Shown: positions 9,176 through 18,101 of the stretch, in pieces
Numbering within the stretch: position 1 is the first letter of the stretch
Layout: each line of letters starts with the position of its first letter
Assembly: GCF_000758625.1 (NCBI RefSeq)
Contig: NZ_CP009283.1
Coordinates: 3,731,501 to 3,795,500 of the forward strand
Direction: 5' to 3'
From: Paenibacillus sp. FSL R7-0273
GTDB taxonomy: Bacteria; Bacillota; Bacilli; Paenibacillales; Paenibacillaceae
DNA length: 64,000 nucleotides
Position numbers and translations under genes: made by a program
Notes under the pieces: generated by a model
Told to the model about the DNA's origin: nothing
Seen by the model: only the letters and a program-made list of their open reading frames with translations
Database searches by the model: none

Positions 9176-9298
9176 GATACATCCTCCAATAGTATATAAA
9201 ATGTACTAAGCATTATTTTGATAGTGATTCTATAAATTACTATACCAAAAAGGATCAGGGTTTAGAAACGGCAGCGGATATGAGCGTTCCTTTTGTCG

Positions 9299-9327
9299 TT
9301 TACATAAAAGTATAATTATGGTATAAA
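9299..9327 (+). promoter_or_regulatory. Promoter of the ABC-2 exporter operon
   Basis: TTTACA at 9299-9304 and TATAAA at 9322-9327 with a 17-base spacer, 37 bases before the first start codon. Confidence 0.6.
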
Positions 9328-9364
9328 GTATATTATTTCTCTGTTCCTTGAAAGGGGCCCGTAC

Positions 9365-10225
9365 ATGGATTCCATGGTAGAAATCCGTAATTTGACCAAA
9401 ACCTATAAACGAAAGATCGATAAGAAGACCGGTCTGCGGTCTATCTTTCAAAAGAATGATTACGAGTACGTCTATGCGCTTAAGGGAATCAACATAAGTA
9501 TCGGCAGGGGAGAGTTCGTCGGCTTTCTGGGAGTTAACGGTGCCGGGAAATCGACCACCATCAAGCTGCTTGCAGGAATTATGCCGCCTGACGAGGGCTC
9601 CGCCACAATCAACGGCCTGGGTACCTATTCAAACATCAAGCAGATTTCACAAAAGATCGGCATTCTGTTCGGGCAGCGCAGCAACCTTGTATGGGATTTG
9701 CCTTTTATCCATTCTCTCGAATTGCTGAAGGCTGTATATTCCGTTTCAGATCCACAGTACGAGGAATCCCTTGACCTGGCGGATCGATTCTTTGAAATTA
9801 AGAGCCTGCTGAATGTTCCGGTACGCACGATGAGCCTGGGACAAAGGATGAAATGTGAATTTACGGCGATTTTGCTGCACCAGCCGGACCTGTACATACT
9901 TGATGAACCGACAATCGGACTGGATATCGTTACGAAAAAGCAGATTAACCGTTTTTTGTCTTATCTCAATCAAGAATTTCAGGCCACGATCTTCCTGACA
10001 ACCCATGATATCGGCGTAGTGGAGAAGTCCTGTAAGCGGATCATCGTCATTAACCATGGTGAGGTTCTGCTGGATAATGCCACAGCGGAGGTTGTTGAGC
10101 AATATCCCGCCATCTTTGCCAGCCTGAGCGTAAAAGACGAGGAGACAGCTGCTGATTTCGGGTCCGGCAGACCGGATCTGGAAAGTATACTGCTTCATCT
10201 CTATGAAAATCTGGATAAGAAGTGA
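9365..10225 (+). CDS. ABC-2 type exporter, ATP-binding subunit
   Basis: A 286-residue nucleotide-binding subunit. Walker A is GVNGAGKST near residue 60, the signature is MSLGQRMKCE (a MSLGQR variant as in ABC-2 exporters of the DrrA/NatA/viologen type), Walker B is LYILDEPTIGLD, and the switch His is in TTHD. It would power efflux through the two following permeases. GAAAGGGG precedes the ATG. The stop overlaps the next start by 4 bases, so the three genes form one operon. The exported compound is unknown; this three-gene arrangement is often linked with drug or viologen resistance (established for the family, not shown here). Confidence 0.93.
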   Translation: MDSMVEIRNLTKTYKRKIDKKTGLRSIFQKNDYEYVYALKGINISIGRGEFVGFLGVNGAGKSTTIKLLAGIMPPDEGSATINGLGTYSNIKQISQKIGILFGQRSNLVWDLPFIHSLELLKAVYSVSDPQYEESLDLADRFFEIKSLLNVPVRTMSLGQRMKCEFTAILLHQPDLYILDEPTIGLDIVTKKQINRFLSYLNQEFQATIFLTTHDIGVVEKSCKRIIVINHGEVLLDNATAEVVEQYPAIFASLSVKDEETAADFGSGRPDLESILLHLYENLDKK

Positions 10226-11025
10226 TGATAACGATGATGAAATATTTGGCGTTCAGTAAAACCAGAATCCGGCTGGAGCTCTTTTATAAGTTTAATTTCC
10301 TTTCTTCCTTTTTTGCGGCGCTCGTTATTTTCTTTGTGGAGTATTTCTTATGGAATGCGATCTATTCCGGAAGCGGAAAGGATGAGCTGGCCCATTTAAC
10401 CTTTTTCAGCGTTTTCTCGTACATCCTTTTCGGCAATATTCTGCGGAAGCTGCTGGGGGATGGTGTGGATGAAAGGATCGGTGAAAGCTACCGCGACGGT
10501 TCAATTGTTCTGGACAAAATAAAGCCTGTGCTGCTTCCGTTCAGGTATCTGTTCGATGATCTGGGGAGGGGGCTGCTTCAGGCTGCTGTTATCAGTATTC
10601 CGCTTGTTTCTGTGTTTCTGTTCAAAGCCGGTGACGTCATATCGTTCCAGCAGGTGATGCTGTTCATCGTTATGGCGGGTTTTGCATACCTGATCTTTTT
10701 TATTCTGAACTTCATTCTGGGACTGGTCAGCTTCTGGACGGGTTCCATTATCGGAATCTATATGCTGAAGATGGCCTGTATGAGCATTCTGTCCGGTCTG
10801 TACATTCCACTGGAATTTTACCCTGAATGGCTCCTGAAGCTAACCTATGTTTTTCCGTTCCGGGCCATTTACTATCTACCGGTCTCGGCCATGATGAAGA
10901 GCTACAGTCTAGAGGAAGGCTTGCTGCTTATTCTTCAGCAGTTAGCATGGGTGACGGTTCTGCTCGTATTGTGTATTTCACTTCAAAGGGCTGCCTTCAA
11001 AAAGCTGACGGTTCAGGGGGGATAG
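10222..11025 (+). CDS. ABC-2 type permease, first subunit (DUF990-like)
   Basis: A 267-residue integral membrane protein with about six hydrophobic segments, no signal peptide and no long soluble domain, matching the ABC-2 permease family that is encoded as two dissimilar permeases after one ATPase. The start is GTG at 10222 or the next ATG at 10225, overlapping the ATPase stop; an ATG at 10234 is also possible because the ribosome site is weak, suggesting translational coupling. It would form a heterodimer with the permease that follows 3 bases later. Confidence 0.85.
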   Translation: MMITMMKYLAFSKTRIRLELFYKFNFLSSFFAALVIFFVEYFLWNAIYSGSGKDELAHLTFFSVFSYILFGNILRKLLGDGVDERIGESYRDGSIVLDKIKPVLLPFRYLFDDLGRGLLQAAVISIPLVSVFLFKAGDVISFQQVMLFIVMAGFAYLIFFILNFILGLVSFWTGSIIGIYMLKMACMSILSGLYIPLEFYPEWLLKLTYVFPFRAIYYLPVSAMMKSYSLEEGLLLILQQLAWVTVLLVLCISLQRAAFKKLTVQGG

Positions 11026-11028
11026 AGG

Positions 11029-11832
11029 GTGGATCGATTTAAGAAATATCTGCGCTGCTACCGGTCTTATTTCAAGACCAACATGCTTGTATATGCAGAA
11101 TATAAGACGGATTTCATTGCGATTAATGTTGCCAGTGCCCTGATCCTGCTGATGGGTGTAGTGAGCCTGGAGATTATCTTCGCCCAAGTGGATACGATAG
11201 CGGGCTGGAACAAATATCAGGTGTTCTGGATGCTCGGTTTCTTCTATCTTATCAGGGCGCTGTATAACACGTTCTTCATTAACACGCTCAATCTGGGGTA
11301 CTGGATCAGGCAGGGCAGCCTTGATACATATATTACCCGTCCGCTGGGCACTTTCTTTCAGCTGCTGTCCACGGGCAGGTATAACACCGAGCTTCCTCTG
11401 GACGAATATCTGATTGGTCTAGGACTGATGATTGTCGCCGAAAGCCATATCCATATCGTCCCCGGCTTGACGGGCCTGCTATATCTGGTCTTTTCACTGA
11501 TTCTTTGCACCATCATCTATACCTGCATCATGTTTCTAATATCGGCGTCCTCCTTCTGGCTTATCAAGAGCAATGCCCTGCATGATCTGGTAAGCAGCAT
11601 AGAAAAACTGGTTGAGTATCCGCTCAACATCTATAATCTGACGGTCAAAATCATTCTGACAACCATTTTGCCGTTTGGATTTATCAGCTTTTATCCCTCG
11701 CAATACTTTTTCAGCTATGAGGCTAACAAGGTCTTTATATTTAGCGTTCCTGTTGTAGCACTGATTCTCGTTCTGCTGAGCAGGTTCATCTGGAAGAAGG
11801 GATTGCAGACCTACCAGAGTCCCGGTGCCTGA
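11029..11832 (+). CDS. ABC-2 type permease, second subunit (DUF990-like)
   Basis: A 267-residue membrane protein with about six transmembrane segments, starting with GTG 3 bases after the previous stop and preceded by GGGGGATAGAGG. The segment RQGSLDTYITRPLGTFFQLL resembles the conserved cytoplasmic loop of ABC2_membrane_6-type permeases. It is the partner of the preceding permease and ATPase and the last gene of the exporter operon; the following esterase has its own ribosome site 73 bases on. Confidence 0.85.
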   Translation: MDRFKKYLRCYRSYFKTNMLVYAEYKTDFIAINVASALILLMGVVSLEIIFAQVDTIAGWNKYQVFWMLGFFYLIRALYNTFFINTLNLGYWIRQGSLDTYITRPLGTFFQLLSTGRYNTELPLDEYLIGLGLMIVAESHIHIVPGLTGLLYLVFSLILCTIIYTCIMFLISASSFWLIKSNALHDLVSSIEKLVEYPLNIYNLTVKIILTTILPFGFISFYPSQYFFSYEANKVFIFSVPVVALILVLLSRFIWKKGLQTYQSPGA

Positions 11833-11905
11833 TGAAATGAGTGAAATGATGCAGCCTGTGTAATTAGTATAGACAAGGATAAATAAAGGATTGGAGTGAT
11901 CAACA

Positions 11906-12829
11906 ATGGCAATACACACCTATACTGGGAAACGCTCTATCCAAAGCTTTATTTTTGAAAAATATATACGTCTGCTGGGAGTAAAAAAGGTGTTTTCCAG
12001 TGCGGAAAACACTCAAAGGTTTGTTGAACAGACTGCTTCAGAAAATAACAAGCCCTATACTATTAAAAAGGTGGCCTTTTCCAGCAGTATAAGAGAGCAG
12101 CGGTTTGAGGGAATGCAGGTGTTCACCCTAAATGACCGGAATTCTGACGCACAAAAAGTGATACTGTATATCCATGGCGGCGCCTGGACGAAGCAGCCCT
12201 TGCCTTTTCACTGGAAGTTCATGGATAAGCTGGCGCAGGCGCTGGATGCCAAAATCATTGCTCCGCTGTATCCAAAGGTTCCTTATTTCAGCTACAGACA
12301 CACGTATCCCAAATTGTTAAGCCTGTACCGGGATATACTTCGCTCTGTAAAAGGACCGGAGCAGCTCACTGTAATGGGGGACTCGTCAGGCGGCAATATT
12401 TCACTTGGTCTGGCGCATCTGCTGAAGCAGGAGGACCTCCCCCAGCCGAAGGATATCATTTTATTGTCTGCCGCTGTTGATTTGGCCTTTGATAATCCGC
12501 TGTTACCGGTGTATGAAAAAAAAGACCCCATGCTGTCATCCGGGGGCATCGGCGTTATTACAAATTGCTGGGCGGAGGATATAAAGCTATCCGATCCCCT
12601 CATCAGCCCGGTGAAAGGTGACTTTAAGGGGCTCGGCCGGATCACGCATTTTGTAGGGACCCATGAAGGTCTTTATCCTGACGCTATGAAGCTTGAGGAA
12701 AAGCTGACAGAGCAGGGTGCCCAAGTGGATACGTTTGTATATCCCAAAATGAATCATGTGTTTGTGATTATGCCGCTGCCGGAAGCAGCAGATGCCCTGC
12801 AGAAAATAATTAAGATTATACAATCATAG
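11906..12829 (+). CDS. Alpha/beta hydrolase, hormone-sensitive-lipase-like esterase
   Basis: A 307-residue cytoplasmic hydrolase. The HGGAW motif builds the oxyanion hole and GDSSGG carries the nucleophile Ser. A late acidic residue and MNHVF supply the rest of the triad, the pattern of the HSL (family IV) esterases. It probably hydrolyses short-chain esters; the natural substrate is unknown. GGAGTGATC precedes the ATG. It follows the exporter operon in the same direction with a 73-base gap and ends 8 bases before a convergent transporter gene. Confidence 0.88.
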   Translation: MAIHTYTGKRSIQSFIFEKYIRLLGVKKVFSSAENTQRFVEQTASENNKPYTIKKVAFSSSIREQRFEGMQVFTLNDRNSDAQKVILYIHGGAWTKQPLPFHWKFMDKLAQALDAKIIAPLYPKVPYFSYRHTYPKLLSLYRDILRSVKGPEQLTVMGDSSGGNISLGLAHLLKQEDLPQPKDIILLSAAVDLAFDNPLLPVYEKKDPMLSSGGIGVITNCWAEDIKLSDPLISPVKGDFKGLGRITHFVGTHEGLYPDAMKLEEKLTEQGAQVDTFVYPKMNHVFVIMPLPEAADALQKIIKIIQS

Positions 12830-12837
12830 ATGAGTAA

Positions 12838-13746
12838 TCATTTCTTTATATTTGTTCCCAGTACACCGGCAATAATAAGCAGCGCTCCAATGATGTGATA
12901 GCCGCTGACCGGCTCATGCAGGATCCATGCACCGCCGGCAATCGACACCAGTGTGGACAGGTTGCTGAATACGCTCATTTGGGAGGCTTCCAAATGGGTC
13001 AGCGCGAAGCTGGATAAGAGGGTAGTAAGCATAGTGGACGCAATGGCCAGGTAAGCCAGTGCCAGGATATATGTTCCATTGCCCAAGGGCTGCACATAAG
13101 CCTCCAGCGTTCCGCTGTAAGCATGCCGGATGAGTGCAGCAGCATTAAAGGCAATGCAGCCGGTCATTAAGGTAACCCAAGTCAGCTCCAGCGGCTTGTA
13201 CTTTCGGGTTAAGGGACGGGCCAGCACGCCATACCCGGCAAAGGAGAGGACAGAGAGCAGAAGCAGCAGGCTGCCTTTGATGTTAACGGAGGAGGAAGAC
13301 AATAAGCCTCCCTTCATCGCAAAGATAAAGACAACCCCGGAGACAGAAAGCAGCATAAACAGCTTTTGGGCAGCTGTCGTCCGTTCCTTCAGGAATAGGG
13401 AGGCGAGAATCAGCGTGAATACGGGAACCAGCGCCTGGATGATACCCGCTTCAGAGGAATTGGAAGTGACCAGTCCAAACGTCTGAAAAGCAAAAAACAG
13501 CACTGGGGACAGCAGGCCAAGCGGAAGAATCCGCCAAATATCCCTTGCCGACAGCCTGATTTTCACCAAGCCTAATAAAATGGGAATGCTGACAACGATT
13601 AGTGAAAGGGTAAAACGGTGGGCTAGGACATCCAGCGGATGGGCGATCTCCACCGTCATTTTGGCGAACATAAACGATAAACCGATAATCATAGCGTACA
13701 GAAGAGCTGCACCGTAGGCGTATGTTTTTACTGTCAAGTGTTTCAT
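12838..13746 (-). CDS. EamA-family (DMT) metabolite exporter
   Basis: A 302-residue inner-membrane transporter with ten hydrophobic segments in two five-helix repeats, the EamA layout. Relatives export amino acids or other small metabolites. It diverges from a MocR-type regulator gene across 113 bases, a pairing seen repeatedly in Bacillota, which suggests that the regulator senses a PLP-linked amine or amino acid and controls this exporter (inference). The ATG at 13746 has AGGAAG 5' to it. Confidence 0.9.
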   Translation of the reverse strand: MKHLTVKTYAYGAALLYAMIIGLSFMFAKMTVEIAHPLDVLAHRFTLSLIVVSIPILLGLVKIRLSARDIWRILPLGLLSPVLFFAFQTFGLVTSNSSEAGIIQALVPVFTLILASLFLKERTTAAQKLFMLLSVSGVVFIFAMKGGLLSSSSVNIKGSLLLLLSVLSFAGYGVLARPLTRKYKPLELTWVTLMTGCIAFNAAALIRHAYSGTLEAYVQPLGNGTYILALAYLAIASTMLTTLLSSFALTHLEASQMSVFSNLSTLVSIAGGAWILHEPVSGYHIIGALLIIAGVLGTNIKK

Positions 13747-13830
13747 GATGCTTCCTCCATCCTGTGATCTGTGAGCCTGGATTCAATATACAGGCTGACC
13801 ATTCATGTTACAATCAAGAAAAGCTTGAAT

Positions 13831-13842
13831 TGTACCGGTACA
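13831..13842. promoter_or_regulatory. Perfect palindrome, candidate MocR operator
   Basis: TGTACCGGTACA is a perfect 12-base palindrome directly before the regulator's ribosome site and inside the divergent intergenic region. GntR-type winged helices bind such short palindromes; its place suggests autoregulation and control of the divergent exporter. Confidence 0.5.
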
Positions 13843-13859
13843 GTTGAGGAGGAGCAGAT

Positions 13860-15254
13860 ATGAAGAAATTTGAGCTCATCGCACGTTCGCTTGAAGAATG
13901 GATGCAGGAGCAGACAGCGCCGGGCAGCAGGAACAGCCGGGATGCAAAAGGCATCAAGCTCCCTGCGGTCCGGGTACTCGCTAACCAGTATCAGTGCAGC
14001 ATCAGCACGATTTTGCGTGCCTATGAATGGCTCGAGCAGCGGCATCTGGTATATGCCGTCCCACAGTCCGGATATTATGCTGTGCCTGACGGCGGACTGC
14101 CGGAGGAAGCGCAGTGGGAGGGACCGCTTGATTTTGCTTCAGCCGCGCCTGATCCGCGTGTATTCCCTTATGCGGATTTCCGGCATTGTGTGGACCAGGC
14201 GATGAAGCAGAAGCAAGCCGAGCTGTTTCTCTACGGTACCGACCGCGGCTTGCCTTCACTAATCGAATTATTGAGCGAACAATTTACGGATTATCAGGTG
14301 TTTGCTAAGAAGGAGCAGCTATTTATCACCTCAGGCGTACAGCAGGCGCTTGCCGTGCTTGCGCTGATGCCTTTTCCTAACGGTAAGCAGACGGTATTGC
14401 TGGAGCTGCCCGGCTATCACAACATGCCTCCGCTGCTGCAGGGGCTAAATGTGCCGTTTACCGGAGTAACCAGAACAGCAGAGGGACTGGATTGGGACGG
14501 GCTGGAGCGCAGCTTCAGGGAGGATAACATCAAATTTTTCTATGTAATGCCGCGCTTTCACAATCCGCTGGGGACTTCCTTATCAGCCCGGGACAAGAAG
14601 AGGCTGCTGCAGCTCGCTCATAAATATGATGTCTATCTGGTGGAGGATGATTATCTTGCTGATCTGGAGAACGATTCACGGAAGGACCCGCTATGGTCAG
14701 CCGATACGCTGGGACGGGTCATTTATCTGAAAAGCTATTCCAAAATCCTTTTCCCCGGCCTGCGTCTCGGCGTCGCTGTGCTGCCGCATTCACTGGTACC
14801 CTTATTCGGGGCTCATAAGAGAATGCTGGATATCGATACTTCGCTGCTGTCGCAGGCTGCCCTTGAAATCTATATCCGCAGCGGGATGTTCGCCCACCAC
14901 GGCAAGGTGATCCGCAGCCGGTACGCCGAGCGTATGCGCAGGGTGCATCAGCAGCTGGATGCCTTTGCTGACCTGACATCCTTCGGACTCGCACCTCGTA
15001 ACGGAGGAGAACACACCGTGCTGCCTTTACCTGACCGCATGCCTGTAAGGGTGCTGTTATCGCGGCTCGCAAAGCGGGGTATCCTGGCAGAAACAACTGA
15101 GCGTTATTACCCGCAGGCGTATCCTCCGCAGGATAAGATGCTGCGGCTTAACATTTCCAATGTTCCAAGCCTGCGGGTTGCAGAGGGAATGAACATCATC
15201 CGGGAGGAGATCATCAGGCTGACTAGTTCAACACACCGTTACCCACAAGCTTAA
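13860..15254 (+). CDS. MocR-type regulator (GntR helix-turn-helix fused to PLP aminotransferase-like domain)
   Basis: A 464-residue chimeric regulator. Residues 1-75 form a GntR-type winged helix (LPAVRVLANQYQCSISTILRAYEWLE). From about 100 on there is a fold-type I aminotransferase-like domain with PRFHNPLG, DDYLAD and the PLP lysine in YLKSYSKIL. Such proteins bind PLP and use it to sense an amino compound rather than to catalyse. The N-terminal extension is slightly shorter than in classical MocR. A strong GAGGAGGAG site precedes the ATG. It is divergent from the EamA exporter gene, its likely target. Confidence 0.92.
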   Translation: MKKFELIARSLEEWMQEQTAPGSRNSRDAKGIKLPAVRVLANQYQCSISTILRAYEWLEQRHLVYAVPQSGYYAVPDGGLPEEAQWEGPLDFASAAPDPRVFPYADFRHCVDQAMKQKQAELFLYGTDRGLPSLIELLSEQFTDYQVFAKKEQLFITSGVQQALAVLALMPFPNGKQTVLLELPGYHNMPPLLQGLNVPFTGVTRTAEGLDWDGLERSFREDNIKFFYVMPRFHNPLGTSLSARDKKRLLQLAHKYDVYLVEDDYLADLENDSRKDPLWSADTLGRVIYLKSYSKILFPGLRLGVAVLPHSLVPLFGAHKRMLDIDTSLLSQAALEIYIRSGMFAHHGKVIRSRYAERMRRVHQQLDAFADLTSFGLAPRNGGEHTVLPLPDRMPVRVLLSRLAKRGILAETTERYYPQAYPPQDKMLRLNISNVPSLRVAEGMNIIREEIIRLTSSTHRYPQA

Positions 15255-15723
15255 CCTTAATCTGCGGATGAAAATGCACCTTTCCCGCTCATAATGGAAT
15301 ACAGGCCTCCCTGTTCCGTTTCCGGATTGCCTGTGCATTTTTGTCCGTGAAATATCGTTATTCCCTGTACTGCAATATTCACTCCATCTTTATGATTTGC
15401 TTCGTGATCCATTCTTCGGTCAGCTGACTGCACCCCCTGCTTAAAGAAGCCTATATCCCCAAACACCTATGCGTGAATCCGGTTCTCCTCCTGCTGCACC
15501 AAATATGTGAAATCCAGGCAGTAAAATGACAGCCATACCACGTTATGCCCGATCAAACAATAGCTCGAATGGGTGGTTTCGGCGGTTTTCACCGAGATGT
15601 AAAAAAGAATCGATGCTTTCTTGAACGTTTAAAGGCAATGAAGTGACCATGACCGTTTTAATTAAAGTTAAAGATATAATAATTTAAAATATCTTAAAGC
15701 TTTACAGGGAGGCAGAAAAACCA
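15255..15723. other. 469-base intergenic region without a convincing gene
   Basis: Directly after the MocR gene, AAATGCAC (15272-15279) can pair with GTGCATTT (15333-15340), enclosing an inner GC-rich stem and followed by a T-rich run, a possible terminator. A 69-codon minus-strand frame (15257-15466) starts with GTG and has no ribosome site at a usable distance, so it is not called. The stretch 15480-15650 shows nothing recognisable; the last 50 bases hold the cyd promoter. Confidence 0.6.
15671..15695 (+). promoter_or_regulatory. cyd promoter -10 element within a dyad
   Basis: A perfect TATAAT (15675-15680) lies 44 bases before cydA, with no good -35. AAGATAT and ATATCTT arms at 15671-15677 and 15689-15695 flank it. 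A regulator bound to this dyad would cover the -10. I saw no clear Rex (TTGTGAA-N4-TTCACAA) or Fnr site nearby. Confidence 0.45.
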
Positions 15724-17091
15724 ATGGGCATTGATACGGTACTGTGGAGCAGACTGGTGACAGGCTTGACACTCGGGTTCCACGTTATTTTCGCAACAAT
15801 TGGCGTCGGGGTTCCTCTGATGATCGCAATTGCCGAATTTATGGGCATACGCAAAAAAGATCCTCACTACACGCTGATGGCAAAGAGATGGGCCCGCGGG
15901 TTTGTCATTTCTGTTGCAGTGGGCGTGGTGACCGGTACGGCGATTTCGCTGCAGCTGGCCCTGGTATGGCCAAATTTCATGAAGCTTGCGGGGAATGTGA
16001 TTGCGCTCCCGTTATTTATGGAAGTGTTTGCTTTCTTTTTCGAAGCGATCTTCCTGGGCATTTACCTCTATACCTGGGACCGGTTCAAAAAACCGTACAT
16101 ACACTGGCTCCTTACAATTCCGATTGTGGCCGGTGCAGGGATGTCCGCTGTTTTTATCACTACAGTCAACGGATTCATGAATCAGCCCGAGGGCTTTGCT
16201 ATGGCAGGCGGACAATTCACGGCCGTTAACCCGGTGCAGGCAATGCTGAATACGGCGACATTCTCCAAAGTGTTCCATGTATTGAGCTCAGCTTATCTGA
16301 CCGGAGCCGCACTGCTGGCAGGGATTGCCGCGTTTGCCCTTCTTAAGAAGGGTGCCTCGGAATACCACAAAAAAGCGCTGAAGCTGATGATGGCCGTTGT
16401 TATGGTGTTTGGTCTGCTAAATGCACTCGCCGGAGATGTGTCTGCAAAATTTTTGGCTGAGCATCAGCCGGAAAAGCTGGCGGCGGCGGAATGGCATTTT
16501 GAAACCGAAAGCGGTGCAGATCTGATTCTGTTAGGGTGGCTTAATGCAGAGCATGAGGTGCTGGGTGCACTCCACATTCCCAAGCTGCTCAGCTTCCTTG
16601 CCTTTGGAGATTTTAATGCAGAGGTGACCGGTCTGAATGAATTCCCTCTGGATGAACAGCCGCCGCTTCTGGTCCATTATTTGTTTGACCTGATGGCGGG
16701 TGTCGGCTTCACGCTGTTAGGCATTTCATTCCTGTATTTCCTGTTTGTATTCTGGAAAAAGCGCAACGAGCATAACAAGTGGCTGCTGCGTGCGATCGCA
16801 TTAGGTGCTCCGCTTGCATTTCTGGGAGTCGAGCTAGGCTGGTTTTACGCTGAACTCGGCCGGCAGCCCTGGATTTTACGGGGATATATGCGTGTAGAAG
16901 AGGCGGCGACGACCTCGCCGAGCGTGAGAATCCTGTTCTTTGTTTTCCTGCTACTGTACATCCTGTTAGGGACGGTTTGTGTTCTCGTGCTGCGGCGCAT
17001 GTTCAAAAACAACCCGGCAGAAACCGAGATGGAGAAGTGGAATCAGCATCCCGGCGATAAAACAACAGTAAAGGGTGAGCCTGCACAATGA
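15724..17091 (+). CDS. cydA: Cytochrome bd quinol oxidase subunit I
   Basis: A 455-residue membrane subunit with about nine transmembrane helices. It oxidises quinol and carries haems b558, b595 and d, passing electrons to oxygen with high affinity. The haem ligand His near residue 19 is in LGFHVIF, and the quinol-side loop is short, as in Gram-positive CydA, with the conserved EWHFET. GREPW-type residues appear as GRQPWILRGYMR. GGGAGG precedes the ATG. Its last codons overlap cydB by 4 bases, making it the first gene of cydABDC. Confidence 0.96.
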   Translation: MGIDTVLWSRLVTGLTLGFHVIFATIGVGVPLMIAIAEFMGIRKKDPHYTLMAKRWARGFVISVAVGVVTGTAISLQLALVWPNFMKLAGNVIALPLFMEVFAFFFEAIFLGIYLYTWDRFKKPYIHWLLTIPIVAGAGMSAVFITTVNGFMNQPEGFAMAGGQFTAVNPVQAMLNTATFSKVFHVLSSAYLTGAALLAGIAAFALLKKGASEYHKKALKLMMAVVMVFGLLNALAGDVSAKFLAEHQPEKLAAAEWHFETESGADLILLGWLNAEHEVLGALHIPKLLSFLAFGDFNAEVTGLNEFPLDEQPPLLVHYLFDLMAGVGFTLLGISFLYFLFVFWKKRNEHNKWLLRAIALGAPLAFLGVELGWFYAELGRQPWILRGYMRVEEAATTSPSVRILFFVFLLLYILLGTVCVLVLRRMFKNNPAETEMEKWNQHPGDKTTVKGEPAQ

Positions 17092-18101
17092 GTTATGAAT
17101 TAATAGGAATATCAGTGCTCTGGCTGTTCCTGTACGGATATTTAATAGTGGCCTCGATAGACTTCGGAGCCGGCTTCTTTGCCTTTTATGCCCGCCTGAC
17201 AAAGCAGGATCATCTGATCAACCGCCTGATTTCCCGCTACTTATCACCTGTCTGGGAGATCACCAATGTATTTTTCGTCTTTTTTTACATTGGACTTATC
17301 GGCTTTTTCCCGGACACCGCTTATTACTACGGCTCGGCGCTGCTTGTTCCGGGAAGCATTGCGGTCATTCTAATTGCGATCCGCGGCTCGTTCTATGCAT
17401 TTGAGAATTACGGCTCCAAAAATAATATCGTGTATCTGTTCCTGTACGGAGCATCGGGTTTGCTTATTCCCGCATCCTTGTCAGTGGCACTAACGCTATC
17501 TGAAGGCGGCTTTATCTTTAAGCAGGGGGAGACCGTTTCACTGGATTACTGGGCATTGTTCACCAACCCGTTATCCTGGAGCATTGTTGGCCTGGCAATT
17601 GTGTCTGTGCTGTTCATCAGCGGCTCTTTTTTGGCTTTCTATGCCTCCCGCGCCGAGGATCACGCTGCGCTGAAGCTTATGCGGAGCTACGCGCTGTTCT
17701 GGAGTACACCGACCATTGTTACCGCCCTGACAGCATTCATTTATCTGGGCCAGCACAATGAGCGGCATTTTCAAAATATGATGGATTTGTGGTGGCTGCT
17801 TGCGCTTTCCGTTGCTTTCTTCATGCTCGCTATGTGGCTGTTATACAGCGGACGCCGTTACGGCTTAGCATTCATATTCATTATGCTGCAATTTTTCTGC
17901 GCCTTTTTCGCTTACGGGATCGGGCAGTATCCTTATATTCTGGATCCGTTTATCACGATCGAGAATAGCATCACTTCACCGGCGATGGGCCTGGCCCTGG
18001 TCATTGTATTCATCGGCGGCATGTGTATGCTGGTCCCGTCTCTGATTCTGGTGTTCAAGCTGTTCCTGTTTGACGCAGATTATGTGAAAGGGAAGAAGTA
18101 A
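17088..18101 (+). CDS. cydB: Cytochrome bd quinol oxidase subunit II
   Basis: A 337-residue membrane protein with about eight helices that partners CydA. The N-terminal segment GYLIVASIDFGAGFFAFYA is typical of CydB. It starts in an ATGA overlap with cydA, so translation is coupled. It is immediately followed, without a gap, by the first transporter gene needed to assemble the oxidase. Confidence 0.95.
   Translation: MSYELIGISVLWLFLYGYLIVASIDFGAGFFAFYARLTKQDHLINRLISRYLSPVWEITNVFFVFFYIGLIGFFPDTAYYYGSALLVPGSIAVILIAIRGSFYAFENYGSKNNIVYLFLYGASGLLIPASLSVALTLSEGGFIFKQGETVSLDYWALFTNPLSWSIVGLAIVSVLFISGSFLAFYASRAEDHAALKLMRSYALFWSTPTIVTALTAFIYLGQHNERHFQNMMDLWWLLALSVAFFMLAMWLLYSGRRYGLAFIFIMLQFFCAFFAYGIGQYPYILDPFITIENSITSPAMGLALVIVFIGGMCMLVPSLILVFKLFLFDADYVKGKK

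Noticed and set aside
15257..15466. 69-codon minus-strand frame after the MocR gene
   Set aside because: It starts with GTG, the only strong ribosome-site-like sequence lies about 18 bases away with a stop between, no motif is visible, and it overlaps a possible terminator.
15480..15670. Possible Rex or Fnr site before cydA
   Set aside because: Only a lone GTGAAAT-like half-site was found; no TTGTGAA-N4-TTCACAA or TGTGA-N6-TCACA dyad is present.
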